From Streptomyces sp. NRRL F-5126 (GTDB taxonomy: Bacteria; Actinomycetota; Actinomycetes; Streptomycetales; Streptomycetaceae): a DNA stretch of 64,000 nt. Where the stretch lies: assembly GCF_000721265.1 (NCBI RefSeq), contig NZ_JOFZ01000007.1, positions 342,402 to 406,401 of the forward strand. Direction: 5' to 3'. The position numbers were made by a program, and so were the translations under genes. Below the pieces are notes generated by a model, which saw nothing but the letters and a program-made list of their open reading frames with translations, ran no database searches and was not told where the DNA came from. This document shows positions 16,481 through 26,419 of the stretch, one piece after another (within the stretch, counting starts at the first letter, position 1; the number at the start of each line of letters is the position of its first letter).

Positions 16481-19400
16481 TCAGACACGCTCCACACGGA
16501 GTGTGACCATCTCGAAGGGGCGGAGGGCCAGCACGATCCCGTCCTCATCCTGCCCGGGTTGCTCGGCGCCGGTGAGGGGACGCTCCAGCAGGTCCGCGAA
16601 GACGGTCCGCCCCCGCGCCGCGGCGTCCACCCGTACAGTGGCACGAGCCCTCCCACCGTGCGCCTCGTAGAGCCGGATCACCAGGTCGCCGCTGCGGTCG
16701 TCGGCCAGCTTTGTCGCGCTCACCACCACCGCATCGTTGTCGACACCGACCAGCGGGGGCACCTCGGTTGCGGTTCCCGCGACACGTCGCTCGGGCAGGT
16801 TGGCGCGGTAGCCCTCGCGTACGGCGTCCCCGATGGCGGCGCCCGGCACGAGCGCGTGCCGGAAGCAGTGCACGCCCTGGTCGGTCTCGGGATCGGGGTA
16901 GCGGGGGGCGCGCAGCAATGAGGCGCGTACCGTGGTCGTGGTGCCCGAGTCGTCGCGCACGCTCCGGGTGACGTCGTGGCCGTACGTCGAGTCGTTGACG
17001 ACGGCCGCTCCCCAGCCGAACTCCTCGACATGCACGAACCGGTGGTTGCATGCCTCGAACCTCGCCCACTCCCAGCTCGTGTTCTGGTGGGTGGGCCGGT
17101 ACACGTGTCCGAACTGGGTCTCGGAGGCGTACCGGTCGGCCTTCACGTCCAGCGGGAACGCCAGCTTGAGCAGCCGCTCGGTCTCGTGCCAGTCGACCTC
17201 GGTGTGAATGTCCAGGCGCTTTGTGCCGGCCGGCACCGACAGCAGCTGGGTGACGCGCGACGAGCCGAATGCGCGCTCGACACGGACCGCGGCTCCCTCG
17301 GCGGCGAGGAGGGTGACGTCGATCAGGTCGCTGCCGGTGTTGCGGTAGAAGGCGTCCACGTCCCACGCGTCCCACTCGTTGGGCAGGTCGGGGTGGAGCT
17401 GGAGCAGATTGGCGGCCTGTCCCGGGGCGATCGACTCGCGGCCCGCCACGATGTCGTACACGGAGACGACGAGGCCGCGCGCGTCGATGACCACCCGTAC
17501 CTGGCCGTTGTCCAGGACGTAGCCGCCCTCATCGCGTGGCCGCGGTTCTACTTCGCGCTCCGTCGGCGCGAGCGCCGAGGCACCGCCGGCGGGCACGCCC
17601 GCACGAGCATGCGGGGCCGGATTGAAAACGAGTTCGGTACCACCGGTGGCGTCGCCCGCGAGGGCGCGCTGCGCGACTTCGACGATGTGGTTCAGTTCCC
17701 CGGCGAGGCGAGCGTAGGTCTCGCGGGCCTCGCGGTGTACCCAGGCGATCGAGGAGCCGGGCAGGATGTCGTGGAACTGGTGCAGCAGCACTGTCTTCCA
17801 GATCCGGTCCAGGTCCTCGTACGGGTAGGGGTGCCCGGTCCGCAGGGCCGCCGTCGCCGCCCACAGTTCGGCCTCGGTCAGCAGGGACTCACTGAGGCGG
17901 TTGCCCCGCTTGGTCTGCGCCTGGGTGGTCAGGGTGGCGCGGTGCAGTTCGAGATACAGCTCGCCCACCCATACCGGTGGGTTCGGGTACTCGGCCTGGG
18001 CCTTGGTGAAGAACGCGGATGGTGCCTCCCACTCCACGGTGGGCGAGCCGTTGAGGTTCCGCAGCCGGGCCGCTTTCGCGACCATCTCCCGCGTGGTGCC
18101 CCCACCGCCGTCACCGAAGCCGGTCGGCGCCAGGGAACGCGTGGCGGCCCCCTTCTCCTTGAAGTTCCGGGCGGCATGGTGGACCTGGGAGGCAGTCATC
18201 TCGCAGTTGTACGTGTCGACCGGCGGGAAGTGGGTGAAGATCCTGGTGCCGTCGATCCCTTCCCACCAGAAGGTGTGGTGGGGGAAGCTGTTGGTGCGGC
18301 TCCAGGAGATCTTCTGGGTCAGCAGGCGGTCGGCGCCGGCGGCCTTGATGATCTGGGGAAGTCCGGCCGCGAAGCCGAAGGTGTCGGGCAGCCAGACCTC
18401 GTCGTCCTCAAGGCCGAACTCGTCGAGGAAGAAGCGTTTGCCGTGCACGAACTGGCGAGCCATGGCTTCGGAGCCGGGCATGTTGGTGTCGGATTCGACC
18501 CACATGCCCCCCACGGGTACGAACCTGCCGTCGGTGACGGCCTTGGTGACCCGGGCGTAGACCTCGGGGCGGTGCTCCTTGATCCAGGCGAACTGCTGGG
18601 CCTGCGACATGGCGAACACGAAGTCGGGTTCGTCTTCGAGCAGGGTGGTCATGTTCGACGCGGTGCGGGCGACCTTGCGGACGGTCTCGCGAAGCGGCCA
18701 CAGCCAGGCCGAGTCGATGTGCGCGTGGCCGACCGCGCTGATGCGGTGGGTGACGGGGTCGGCGGGCTCGGTGAGCACCTCCGCCAGCTGGTCGCGGGCG
18801 GCCTGGGCCGTGCCGCCGATGTCCTGGAGGTCCAGTGTGTCCAGGGCCCGGTCGACGGCGCGCAGCACCTCCCAGCGGCGCGCGCCCTCCAGGGGAAGCT
18901 CGGGCATCAGCTCGCCGAGCACTTCGAGGTCCATGGCGAGGTTCCACACGGTCTGGTCGAGGACGGCGAGCCGCATGTCGCCGAGCACGTACTGGGGTGC
19001 GTGGCCGGCGGTGGCCCTGTCGCCCTTGCGGGTCGGCCGGAAGGGGGCGTCGCCGGAGTGGATGTCGGGGTTGGACGCAGCCTCCACGTGCCAGCGGACG
19101 TGCTCGCGGCCGGCCACGGGTGAACCTACGCGGATGTGGGTGTTGCGCGGGTGGAGTCCTTTGACCGGGGTGCCGTCGGGGCGGTAGACGAGTCCCTCGC
19201 ACTGGAATCCCGGGGTGCGCTGCGTGAAGCCCAGGTCGAGGAGGGCCTCAACGGTGCGGCCTGCCCATTCGGCGGGCACGGTGCCGGTGACCTTGAACCA
19301 ACTGGTGCCCCAGGGGGCACCCCAGGGTGTGCCTGGGTCGATCGGCCGCGTGGGGGCGGCCAAACCCTCGGTCACGGGCACGGGCTCGCCCGGGGCCGTC

Positions 19401-19507
19401 CAGATCTCCACGGCCAAAGGCACGCTGACGGGATGGATGGCGGGCCGGACACGTTCCCTCAGGACGCGTTCCAGACGCGCCTCGACGAGGGTGCGGTCGT
19501 CGTGCAT
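16481..19507 (-). CDS. GH38 alpha-mannosidase (first of a tandem pair)
   Basis: A 1008-residue class II alpha-mannosidase with the normal order: an N-terminal beta domain (about 1-250), a metal-dependent catalytic barrel starting with GHAHIDSAWLWP (about 260), a three-helix middle domain (from about 520) and a large beta C-terminal domain. The zinc ligands in HAHID and the predicted nucleophile Asp340 in VESDTNMPGSEAMARQ are intact. It has no signal peptide, so it should remove alpha-mannose from imported oligosaccharides in the cytoplasm. The ATG at 19507 follows AGGAGA; 44 bp separates its stop from the dehydrogenase gene. The tandem homologue upstream is clearly diverged, suggesting different linkages. 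Confidence 0.93.
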   Translation of the reverse strand: MHDDRTLVEARLERVLRERVRPAIHPVSVPLAVEIWTAPGEPVPVTEGLAAPTRPIDPGTPWGAPWGTSWFKVTGTVPAEWAGRTVEALLDLGFTQRTPGFQCEGLVYRPDGTPVKGLHPRNTHIRVGSPVAGREHVRWHVEAASNPDIHSGDAPFRPTRKGDRATAGHAPQYVLGDMRLAVLDQTVWNLAMDLEVLGELMPELPLEGARRWEVLRAVDRALDTLDLQDIGGTAQAARDQLAEVLTEPADPVTHRISAVGHAHIDSAWLWPLRETVRKVARTASNMTTLLEDEPDFVFAMSQAQQFAWIKEHRPEVYARVTKAVTDGRFVPVGGMWVESDTNMPGSEAMARQFVHGKRFFLDEFGLEDDEVWLPDTFGFAAGLPQIIKAAGADRLLTQKISWSRTNSFPHHTFWWEGIDGTRIFTHFPPVDTYNCEMTASQVHHAARNFKEKGAATRSLAPTGFGDGGGGTTREMVAKAARLRNLNGSPTVEWEAPSAFFTKAQAEYPNPPVWVGELYLELHRATLTTQAQTKRGNRLSESLLTEAELWAATAALRTGHPYPYEDLDRIWKTVLLHQFHDILPGSSIAWVHREARETYARLAGELNHIVEVAQRALAGDATGGTELVFNPAPHARAGVPAGGASALAPTEREVEPRPRDEGGYVLDNGQVRVVIDARGLVVSVYDIVAGRESIAPGQAANLLQLHPDLPNEWDAWDVDAFYRNTGSDLIDVTLLAAEGAAVRVERAFGSSRVTQLLSVPAGTKRLDIHTEVDWHETERLLKLAFPLDVKADRYASETQFGHVYRPTHQNTSWEWARFEACNHRFVHVEEFGWGAAVVNDSTYGHDVTRSVRDDSGTTTTVRASLLRAPRYPDPETDQGVHCFRHALVPGAAIGDAVREGYRANLPERRVAGTATEVPPLVGVDNDAVVVSATKLADDRSGDLVIRLYEAHGGRARATVRVDAAARGRTVFADLLERPLTGAEQPGQDEDGIVLALRPFEMVTLRVERV

Positions 19508-19650
19508 GGACGGTCTCCTGTGGCTGCGAGAGGACTGGGGTGGCACTCGTGGAGGCGCGGCGCCGCGGGGCGCGCGCCACTGCCACGGCGGATGGCGGGG
19601 TCGCGCTACGCGTAGCCTCGTGTGGGTCCGCGGGCACACGGCGCGGTACG

Positions 19651-22600
19651 TCAGACGCCCTGGGCCGACGCACGTGCCCGGTGCAGCCGCAACGTGCGGA
19701 TCTGGAAGGGGCGCATGGCGAAGGACGCGGCGGACCCGCCCGCGGTCGGCAGATCTCGCTCCGGGTTCTCCAGCAGGTCGCAGTCGCTGACGGCGGTGAT
19801 GGGGAAGTCTGCGATGAGAGTCGCCCCGGCCCTGCCGCCACAGGCCTCGTAGAGCCGCACCACGACGTCGCCGCTGCGGTCGTCGGCCAGCTTCACCGAC
19901 TCGACGACGACGTCGGAGGTGTCCAGGGCGACCAGCGGGCGGGTCACCGAAGTGGTCGGCCGCAGGGGGAGGTTGAGGGCGTATCCGCCGGCGATGGCCT
20001 CCTCGATGCCGGCGCCGACGACCAGTGCGTAGGTGAAGGCATGCCGGCCCCGGTCGGCCTGCGGGTCCGGGCTGTGCGGGGAGCGCAGCAGGGAGAGCCG
20101 CAGCGTCGTGGTGGTGCCGCCGTCCTCCCTGGTGTCGCGGGCGATGTCATGGCCGTAGGTGGAGTCGTTGAGTACGGCGGCTCCCCAGTGGCGCTCACCG
20201 ACGTGCACCCAACGGTGCGCCCACAGTTCGAAGCGGGCCGCGTCCCAACTGGTGTTGCGGTGTGTGGGGCGCCGCACATGGCCGAATTGGATCTCCGCGC
20301 TCTCGTGTTCGGCGTGCACATCGATCGGCCAGGCGGCCTTCAGTACGGTGTCGCGCTCCTGCCAGTCGATGTCGGTGCGCACGGTGAGCTGCTTGCTCTC
20401 GGCGGCCAGTTCGAGGTGCTGGACCAGGACCGAGGAGCCGAACCGGCGCTCCACCCGGACGGACGCGAGCAGGGGCCCCTCCTCGGCCAGGGTGACCGAG
20501 TGGGCTTCGCGCAGATCCCGGACGGTGTCGCGATAGTAGGGGTCGATGTTCCAGGCGGACCAGACGTTCGGGTCGTCCGGGTGCAGTTGCAGGAGGTTTC
20601 CGACGGTTCCGGGGGCGATGGCGTCGCGGCCGGCCTCACGGTCGTAGGCACTGCTGATCAGGCCGTCGGCGTCGATCGTCATCGTCACGGCCCCGTTGTC
20701 CAGGACGAAGCCGCCGTCGCAGGACCGTGCGGTCACGGGGGCGGTGGGGGTCTGCAGGAGACCGCCGGTGCCGAGGGCCGCGACGTCGGCCAGTACGGCG
20801 AATCGTCCGTCGGAGAGGTGCTGGCCTGCTTCGAAGGGGCTCCCGCCGTCGCTCGCGGCCGGCAGGACGGCCACCTCTCGGCGGTCGTGGGGCCCGGCGT
20901 TGAGGAAGCCGACGGATTCGCCACCGAGCCGGCCGGCCGCCGCGTCGATGACCGCTTCGAGGTCCCGGCGCAGCTCGCCGTAGACCTGCTCGGCCTGTTC
21001 GTGCACCCAGGCGATGGACGTGCCTGGCAGGATGTCGTGGAACTGGTTGAGCAGCACCCGGCGCCAGACGGCCTCCAGCGTCTCGTACGGGTACGGGGCG
21101 CCGGTGCGCACGGCGGCGGTGGCGGCCCACAACTCGGCCTCGCGCAGCAGGGCCTCGGAGCGCCGGTTGCCACGCTTGGTGCGGGCCTGGCTGGTGTAGG
21201 TGCCGCGGTGGTTCTCCAGGTACAGCTCACCCCGCCACACGGGTAGCGGCCCGTACTCGGCGCGTGCCGTGTCGAAGAACGTGTTCGGGTTGTCCACCTC
21301 GACGCGGGGTGAGCCCTCCAGATCGCGAAGGCGGCGGGCGCGTTCCAGCATGGACCGGGTGGGGCCGCCGCCGCCGTCGCCGTAGCCGAACGGGACGAGG
21401 GAGCGAGTGGCCGGGCCTTTGTCCGCGAAGTTGCTTTCCGCGTGGGCCAGTTCGGTGGCGGACAGCTCGGCGTTGTAGGTGTCGACGGGCGGGAAGTGGG
21501 TGAAGATGCGTGAGCCGTCGATACCTTCCCAGTCGAAGGTGTGGTGGGGGAGACGGTTGGTCTCGTTCCAGGAGAGCTTCTGCGTGAGGAACCACCGGGC
21601 TCCGGCAAGCTTGGCGAGCTGCGGGTAGGCAGCCGTGTAACCGAAAGAGTCGGGCAGCCACACCCCCTGCTGTACGGCTCCGAGTTCCTCCGCGAAGAAG
21701 CGGCGTCCGTAGACGAGTTGCCGGGCCAGTGCCTCGCCGCCCGGAAGGTTTCCGTCTGCCTCCACCCACATCCCGCCGACCGGTACCCAGTTCCCATCGG
21801 CGAAGGCCTGCTTGATGCGCGCGAAGACCTCGGGCTGCTGCTCCTTGACCCATGCGTACTGCTGCGCGGAGGAGCAGGCGAAGACGAGTTCGGGGTATTC
21901 GCCGGCGAGGGTGGTCATGTTGGTGAAGGTGCGTGCGCACTTGCGCATGGTTTCGCGGACCGGCCAGAGCCAGGCGGAGTCGATGTGCGCGTGTCCGACG
22001 GCGGTCACGGTGTGTGCGGAGCCGTGGGCGGGGCGGGCGAGCGCGGCGGCGAGTTGTGCGCGCGCGGCCGGAGCGGTGCCGCTGACGTCGTGCGCGTCGA
22101 GCACGCCGGCGGAGCGACGCAGCGCGTGCAGGATCTCGTGGCGCCGCGAGGAGCCCTGGGGCAGTTCGTGCATCAGCTGGTCGAGTACCTCGATGTCGTG
22201 AATGAGGTGCCAGATCTCCTCGTCGCGCACGGCGAGTTCAGCCTGTTTCAGTTGGTAGAGGTGACTGTCGCCGGCAGTGCGCGGGGAGCCGAAGTGGGTG
22301 CCTCTGGCCTGGCTTCCCGAGATGTTCGGATTGGCGGCGAGTTCCACCGCGAGGTCGACGCACTCGCCGCCGGCCGCGTCGCCCGTGAGCAGCAGGCTGC
22401 GGTTGTAGGGGTGCAGGCCTTGGACAGGAGAACCGGCCAGGTACACGAGTCCCTCAGCCTGGCCACCTGGCCCGCGGCTCGGGTCGAAACCGAGGTCGAA
22501 GACTGCCTCCACCCGGCTTCCCCGCCAGGCGGAGGGGATCTCGCCGGTTGCCTTGAGCCAGGTCGTGGCCCAGGGGCTGCCCCAGGTATCACCGAGCGCC

Positions 22601-22767
22601 ATGGGCTGGTACGGCGCGCGCTGGGCGTCGGCGAAGGGTACGGGTTCCCCCTCGACGTGCCACGATTCGAGAGCGAGTGGACGAGTGGCACTGTACAGCG
22701 CGGGTCGGATGACCCTCTCCAGCAGTTTCCGGACGCGTGCCTCGGTGATCCGTTGTTCGTCATGCAC
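19651..22767 (-). CDS. GH38 alpha-mannosidase (second of a tandem pair)
   Basis: A 1038-residue GH38 enzyme, co-linear with its neighbour: GHAHIDSAWLWP at about 258-269, the predicted nucleophile Asp338 in VEADGNLPGGEALARQ, GYGDGGGGPTRSMLERA, and a C-terminal beta domain. No signal peptide is seen. The start is a GTG at 22767 with AAGGA 8 bp upstream; the ATG one base on is out of frame. It follows the binding-protein gene by 50 bp, while 143 bp separates it from the next GH38 gene, where an internal promoter could lie. The role is alpha-mannoside hydrolysis after import. Confidence 0.93.
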   Translation of the reverse strand: MHDEQRITEARVRKLLERVIRPALYSATRPLALESWHVEGEPVPFADAQRAPYQPMALGDTWGSPWATTWLKATGEIPSAWRGSRVEAVFDLGFDPSRGPGGQAEGLVYLAGSPVQGLHPYNRSLLLTGDAAGGECVDLAVELAANPNISGSQARGTHFGSPRTAGDSHLYQLKQAELAVRDEEIWHLIHDIEVLDQLMHELPQGSSRRHEILHALRRSAGVLDAHDVSGTAPAARAQLAAALARPAHGSAHTVTAVGHAHIDSAWLWPVRETMRKCARTFTNMTTLAGEYPELVFACSSAQQYAWVKEQQPEVFARIKQAFADGNWVPVGGMWVEADGNLPGGEALARQLVYGRRFFAEELGAVQQGVWLPDSFGYTAAYPQLAKLAGARWFLTQKLSWNETNRLPHHTFDWEGIDGSRIFTHFPPVDTYNAELSATELAHAESNFADKGPATRSLVPFGYGDGGGGPTRSMLERARRLRDLEGSPRVEVDNPNTFFDTARAEYGPLPVWRGELYLENHRGTYTSQARTKRGNRRSEALLREAELWAATAAVRTGAPYPYETLEAVWRRVLLNQFHDILPGTSIAWVHEQAEQVYGELRRDLEAVIDAAAGRLGGESVGFLNAGPHDRREVAVLPAASDGGSPFEAGQHLSDGRFAVLADVAALGTGGLLQTPTAPVTARSCDGGFVLDNGAVTMTIDADGLISSAYDREAGRDAIAPGTVGNLLQLHPDDPNVWSAWNIDPYYRDTVRDLREAHSVTLAEEGPLLASVRVERRFGSSVLVQHLELAAESKQLTVRTDIDWQERDTVLKAAWPIDVHAEHESAEIQFGHVRRPTHRNTSWDAARFELWAHRWVHVGERHWGAAVLNDSTYGHDIARDTREDGGTTTTLRLSLLRSPHSPDPQADRGRHAFTYALVVGAGIEEAIAGGYALNLPLRPTTSVTRPLVALDTSDVVVESVKLADDRSGDVVVRLYEACGGRAGATLIADFPITAVSDCDLLENPERDLPTAGGSAASFAMRPFQIRTLRLHRARASAQGV

Positions 22768-22817
22768 AGTGCGAGATCCTTAGCGTGATGGTTCGTGTGC
22801 GGCCGGCGGACAGGCAC

Positions 22818-24443
22818 CTACGTGTGCAGGCCCTCCCAGGCATGCTCGAACTCGGCGCGCATTTTGTCGCCGACGTCCTTGCGCCAGCCCTTGACCGCGT
22901 CCTCGATCGCGTTCCAGTCCGAGGTTCCGCGCATGTAACCCTTGAGTGGGCCCTCGATGATGTTCTGCTGGATCGTGGTGCCGGCCGTTGTGTTGGTTTC
23001 CGAATAGAGCCCGTAGGAGGGGTCGGTCACGAGGATGTCGACGGCGCGCTGCTGGAAGGCGTGCTGCCGCCGTACGGGTTCGGTGGCCTGTGGATAGTAG
23101 ATGCTCTGGGGCGCGTCCGTGACGAAGCCGGTCGGCAGGCCGGTGTCCGTGACACCGATCGGGTTCTGTATGGGGTCAGACCTCTTGAGGGCGAAGTCGT
23201 GGCCCTGGACCCCGTACTTGCGCAGCAGGTAGTTGTCGGTGCCGAACGGCGCGGCGAGCAGGTTGAACGCCCGCAGTTGCTGTTCGATCCGTTCGCGCGG
23301 GGCCTTTTTGAGGCTCAGCATGGCGAACGAAGTGTGGCCGGCCCAGTGGGTGCCCTTGCCTCCGCCGAAGCCCGGTGCGACCATCGCGTCGACGTCGAAC
23401 CTGGGGTCGGTGGCCCGGTACTGGCTGAGATACTGGTTCCACGCGGAGAGGCCGTCGTAGTTCATGGCGATGTGGCCGTTGCCGAACCAGTCCTTGAACT
23501 TTCCGATGGTGGTGAAGCCGTCGGGATGGATCGTGTGTGCCTTCACCAGTTGCCGCATGCCGTCCAGCGCCTCGCGCAGGATGTCGGCCTGTTCGAGCCA
23601 CCAGGTGAACCTGCCGCCCTCCTGGGTCCAGGTGTTGGCACCGCCCAGCATCTCGAGCAGGAAGTAGAGCGTCACCGTGGGGTCGCCGTTGGCGTACTTG
23701 GCGTTCTTGGGATCGGCGACGTCCTTGCAGAGCTTGAGGTACTCCTTGAAGGACTTCGGCGCGGGGTCGAGGCCCTTCTTCCTGAAGATGTCCGAGCGGT
23801 AGAACATGGCGGAGCCGCTGTTCGCGCGGGGCATCGGCAGGCCGTACAGACCGCCCGCGATGACCATCGGGCTCCAGGAGGAGGTCGGCAGGTTCGCGAG
23901 GAACGGGTACGTGCGTACGCCGCTGCCCGACAGGTACGGCGACAGGTCCTCGAACAGTGCGTTGAGCATCGCCGGCTGGCGCGGCGCGGTGGGAAGCACC
24001 AGCATCGCGTCGGGCAGATCGCCGCCTGCCACGGTGAGGGCGAACTTGACCGGGTAGTCGCCGACGGGTGTGTCTTCGAATTCCAGCGACGTGCCGAGCT
24101 CCTTGTTGAGCCGCTGCCACATGGGGTTCTTGGACACCGGCGGTGGTACGGCGCTGTAGGTGAGGGTCATGACGTTGATGGACGGGCCCTTGGCCGGAGG
24201 GCCGTCGGGTGCCGCGGGCACCGGATGCTCGGGGTAGTGGTAATAACCGCTGAGGACCCCGGCCTCGGTCCCGGGCAGGTCAGGGCGCACTCTCTGATAG
24301 GGCACGTAGTCAGGCAGCCGCACGTCGGCGTTCTCGGCGACTGACGGTGCGGCGCCGCCGTCACCGCAGGCCGCCAGCGCGGGAGCAGCCGCGGCGGCGA
24401 TTCCTGCCAACAGAACGTTTCTGCGGGTGAGGTGCACACCCAT
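22818..24443 (-). CDS. ABC transporter sugar-binding lipoprotein
   Basis: A 541-residue extracellular binding protein of the large oligosaccharide type (LplA-like). The N-terminus MGVHLTRRNVLLAG carries a twin-arginine motif, and PALAACGDGG is a lipobox with the lipidated cysteine at about residue 26. The mature part has the usual two-domain binding fold, with GVQGHDFALKRSDP and GQLRAFNLLAAPFGT-type segments typical of partners of LplB/YtcP permeases. It should capture a fairly long oligosaccharide at the membrane surface. It follows the second permease gene by 87 bp. Its large size fits oligosaccharides rather than monosaccharides. Confidence 0.9.
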   Translation of the reverse strand: MGVHLTRRNVLLAGIAAAAAPALAACGDGGAAPSVAENADVRLPDYVPYQRVRPDLPGTEAGVLSGYYHYPEHPVPAAPDGPPAKGPSINVMTLTYSAVPPPVSKNPMWQRLNKELGTSLEFEDTPVGDYPVKFALTVAGGDLPDAMLVLPTAPRQPAMLNALFEDLSPYLSGSGVRTYPFLANLPTSSWSPMVIAGGLYGLPMPRANSGSAMFYRSDIFRKKGLDPAPKSFKEYLKLCKDVADPKNAKYANGDPTVTLYFLLEMLGGANTWTQEGGRFTWWLEQADILREALDGMRQLVKAHTIHPDGFTTIGKFKDWFGNGHIAMNYDGLSAWNQYLSQYRATDPRFDVDAMVAPGFGGGKGTHWAGHTSFAMLSLKKAPRERIEQQLRAFNLLAAPFGTDNYLLRKYGVQGHDFALKRSDPIQNPIGVTDTGLPTGFVTDAPQSIYYPQATEPVRRQHAFQQRAVDILVTDPSYGLYSETNTTAGTTIQQNIIEGPLKGYMRGTSDWNAIEDAVKGWRKDVGDKMRAEFEHAWEGLHT

Positions 24444-24530
24444 GGGTGGGTCATCCCTTCTTCCGGTCAGTCGATGCGGGCTGCGGTGGGCCCGATGACG
24501 ACGGCCTCTCGACCGTCCGTGTCGTGCTGT

Positions 24531-25460
24531 TCAGCCCTTGACCGCGCCGATCATCACGCCCTTGTTCATGTGCCGTTGGAGGAAGGGGTAGATGACGAGA
24601 ATCGGAACGATGGAAAGGATGAGGATGGCCGCCTGCAGCGAGACCGTCGGCGGCAGCGCGGCGGCGGGATCCGACGTCTGCCCCTGGCCGATGGCGGCGT
24701 TGTTCACCACATAGGTCTGGAGGACTAGTTGGAGCGGCCACTTCACCGACTGGTTGATGTAGACAAGGGCGTTGAAGAAGGCATTCCAGTAGGTGACAGC
24801 GTAGAAGAGGCCGATCACCGCGATCGACGCCTTCGACAGAGGCAACACGATCCGCGTCAGGATGCGCCATTCGTTCGCGCCGTCGATGCGGGCGGCGTCG
24901 ATCAGTTCCCTGGGCAGGCTGCTGAAGAACGAGCGCAGGACGATCACATTGAAGGCGTTGACAGCGGTAGGCAGAATCAGCGACCAGTAGCTGTTGATCA
25001 GTCCGAGCTGCTTGACCAGCAGGTAGCTGGGGATCACACCGGGCACGAAGAGCAGTGAGAACACCAGGAGCAGCAGTATCGTCCGCTGGCCGTACGCGCC
25101 CGGCCTGCTCAGCCCGTAGGCCAGGCCGATCGACGCGGCGAGGCTGATGGCTGTGCCGACCACGGTGACACCGACGCTGACCAGCATCGCACGGGAGACC
25201 AGGCCTCCGCCCAGCAGTGCCTTGTACGAGTCGAGCGTCGGGTGGTCGGGCCAGAGCACGAACCCGCCGGTCTTGTTGATCTGCGCGGCGTCCGCGAGCG
25301 ATGTGGAGAGGACCGCGAGGAACGGGAGGGCAACGAGGATCACGCAGACCAGGAGTATCAGCGACTTGCCGGCCCGCCAGACGGGTGAGCCACCGGACTG
25401 GCCCGGCACCGCGCTGTAGGTATGCAGCGGCCTGCGGCCCGTTGTGGACAGTATGGTCAT
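24531..25460 (-). CDS. Sugar ABC transporter permease (YtcP/MalG-like)
   Basis: A 309-residue inner-membrane permease with six predicted helices. The EAA-type loop that contacts the ATPase is visible as LPRELIDAARIDGANEWRIL (key E, A-A, D-G). The C-terminal RHMNKGVMIGAVKG is the characteristic tail of the YtcP branch. The ATG at 25460 overlaps the stop of the preceding permease gene (ATGA), so the two are coupled. It pairs with the LplB-like protein and the binding lipoprotein. No ATP-binding subunit is encoded in the locus, so a shared MsmK/MsiK-type ATPase from elsewhere must drive it. Confidence 0.92.
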   Translation of the reverse strand: MTILSTTGRRPLHTYSAVPGQSGGSPVWRAGKSLILLVCVILVALPFLAVLSTSLADAAQINKTGGFVLWPDHPTLDSYKALLGGGLVSRAMLVSVGVTVVGTAISLAASIGLAYGLSRPGAYGQRTILLLLVFSLLFVPGVIPSYLLVKQLGLINSYWSLILPTAVNAFNVIVLRSFFSSLPRELIDAARIDGANEWRILTRIVLPLSKASIAVIGLFYAVTYWNAFFNALVYINQSVKWPLQLVLQTYVVNNAAIGQGQTSDPAAALPPTVSLQAAILILSIVPILVIYPFLQRHMNKGVMIGAVKG

Positions 25461-26419
25461 TTGCGGTAGATGCCTTCCTCGCCGAGAAGATGGGCGATCT
25501 TGTTCGCACCCAGCACCAGCACCACTCCGACCAGCCCTTTGATCAGTCCCACGGCGGCACTGACGCCCCACTGACCGGCGACGAGGCCGTTGTTGTAGAC
25601 GTAGGTGTCCAGCACTTCGGTGGTGTTCTTGTCCATCCCCGTCTGCTGGAGCACGATTTGCTCGAAACCGACGCTCAGGGCGTCGCCCAGGCGCAGAATC
25701 AGCAGCAGGACGACCAGCCCGCGCAGAGCGGGCAGCGTCACGTGCCAGGTCTGCCGCAGCCTGCTCGCGCCGTCGACGGCGGCAGCCTCGTACAGGTCCG
25801 TGTCGACCCGGGAGAGTGCCGCGAGGAACAGGATCGTCGCCCATCCGGTGTCTTTCCAGATCACCTGGGAGGTCAGCAGCGTCTTGAACAACTCCGGGTT
25901 GCCGATGATGTTCCACGTGCCCATGGCGTGCGCCTGGAGGAAGACGTTCAGCAGTCCGCCGTTGCCCAGCATCTGCTGGAAGACGGCGACGACCACGACC
26001 CAGGACAGGAAGTGCGGCAGGTACAGCACGTTCTGGATCGTGCGCTTGACCCGATCGCTGACGAGGCTGTTGAGCAGCAGCGCCAGCAGGATAGGCAGCG
26101 GAAAGACGAACACGACCTGTATGACGGTCAGTTCGAGCGTGTTGACCAGCGCGTGCAGGAACGCGGGGTCCCCATTGAAGATGATGTCGAAGTTGTCGAG
26201 CCCAGCCCATCTGCTGTGCATTATTCCCGTGAACGGCTGGTAGTCCTGGAACGCGATCACGTTGCCGAGGAGCGGCACGTACTGGAACAGCAGCAGCAAA
26301 ACGGTGCCGGGGACCGCGAACCAGAAGAGTGCCCTGTTGCGGCGCTGGGCTGCGCGGGGCTTGCCCGGCGGCTCCTTGACCTTTGTCGGCCGGTCGACCG
26401 GCTGATCAACCGTTGTCAT
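25457..26419 (-). CDS. Sugar ABC transporter permease (LplB/MalF-like)
   Basis: A 320-residue permease and the first gene of the seven-gene minus-strand glycan operon. After a basic N-terminus (RAAQRRNRALF) the first helix is WFAVPGTVLLLLFQYVPLLG; the EAA loop reads VDTDLYEAAAVDGASRLRQ. NTTEVLDTYVYNNGL and the C-terminal LGEEGIYRK are typical of the LplB branch. The ATG at 26419 (MTTVDQPV) is preferred over in-frame codons further upstream, which add an unrelated tail. It is divergent from the ROK-fusion regulator across a 282-bp gap. Confidence 0.92.
   Translation of the reverse strand: MTTVDQPVDRPTKVKEPPGKPRAAQRRNRALFWFAVPGTVLLLLFQYVPLLGNVIAFQDYQPFTGIMHSRWAGLDNFDIIFNGDPAFLHALVNTLELTVIQVVFVFPLPILLALLLNSLVSDRVKRTIQNVLYLPHFLSWVVVVAVFQQMLGNGGLLNVFLQAHAMGTWNIIGNPELFKTLLTSQVIWKDTGWATILFLAALSRVDTDLYEAAAVDGASRLRQTWHVTLPALRGLVVLLLILRLGDALSVGFEQIVLQQTGMDKNTTEVLDTYVYNNGLVAGQWGVSAAVGLIKGLVGVVLVLGANKIAHLLGEEGIYRK

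Noticed and set aside
16976..19123. A 715-codon plus-strand open frame
   Set aside because: It is antisense to the GH38 gene, whose frame has full family motifs; the shadow shows none.
19540..22788. Long plus-strand open frames opposite the second GH38 gene
   Set aside because: Mirror-frame shadows of the GH38 coding sequence; no ribosome binding sites or domains.
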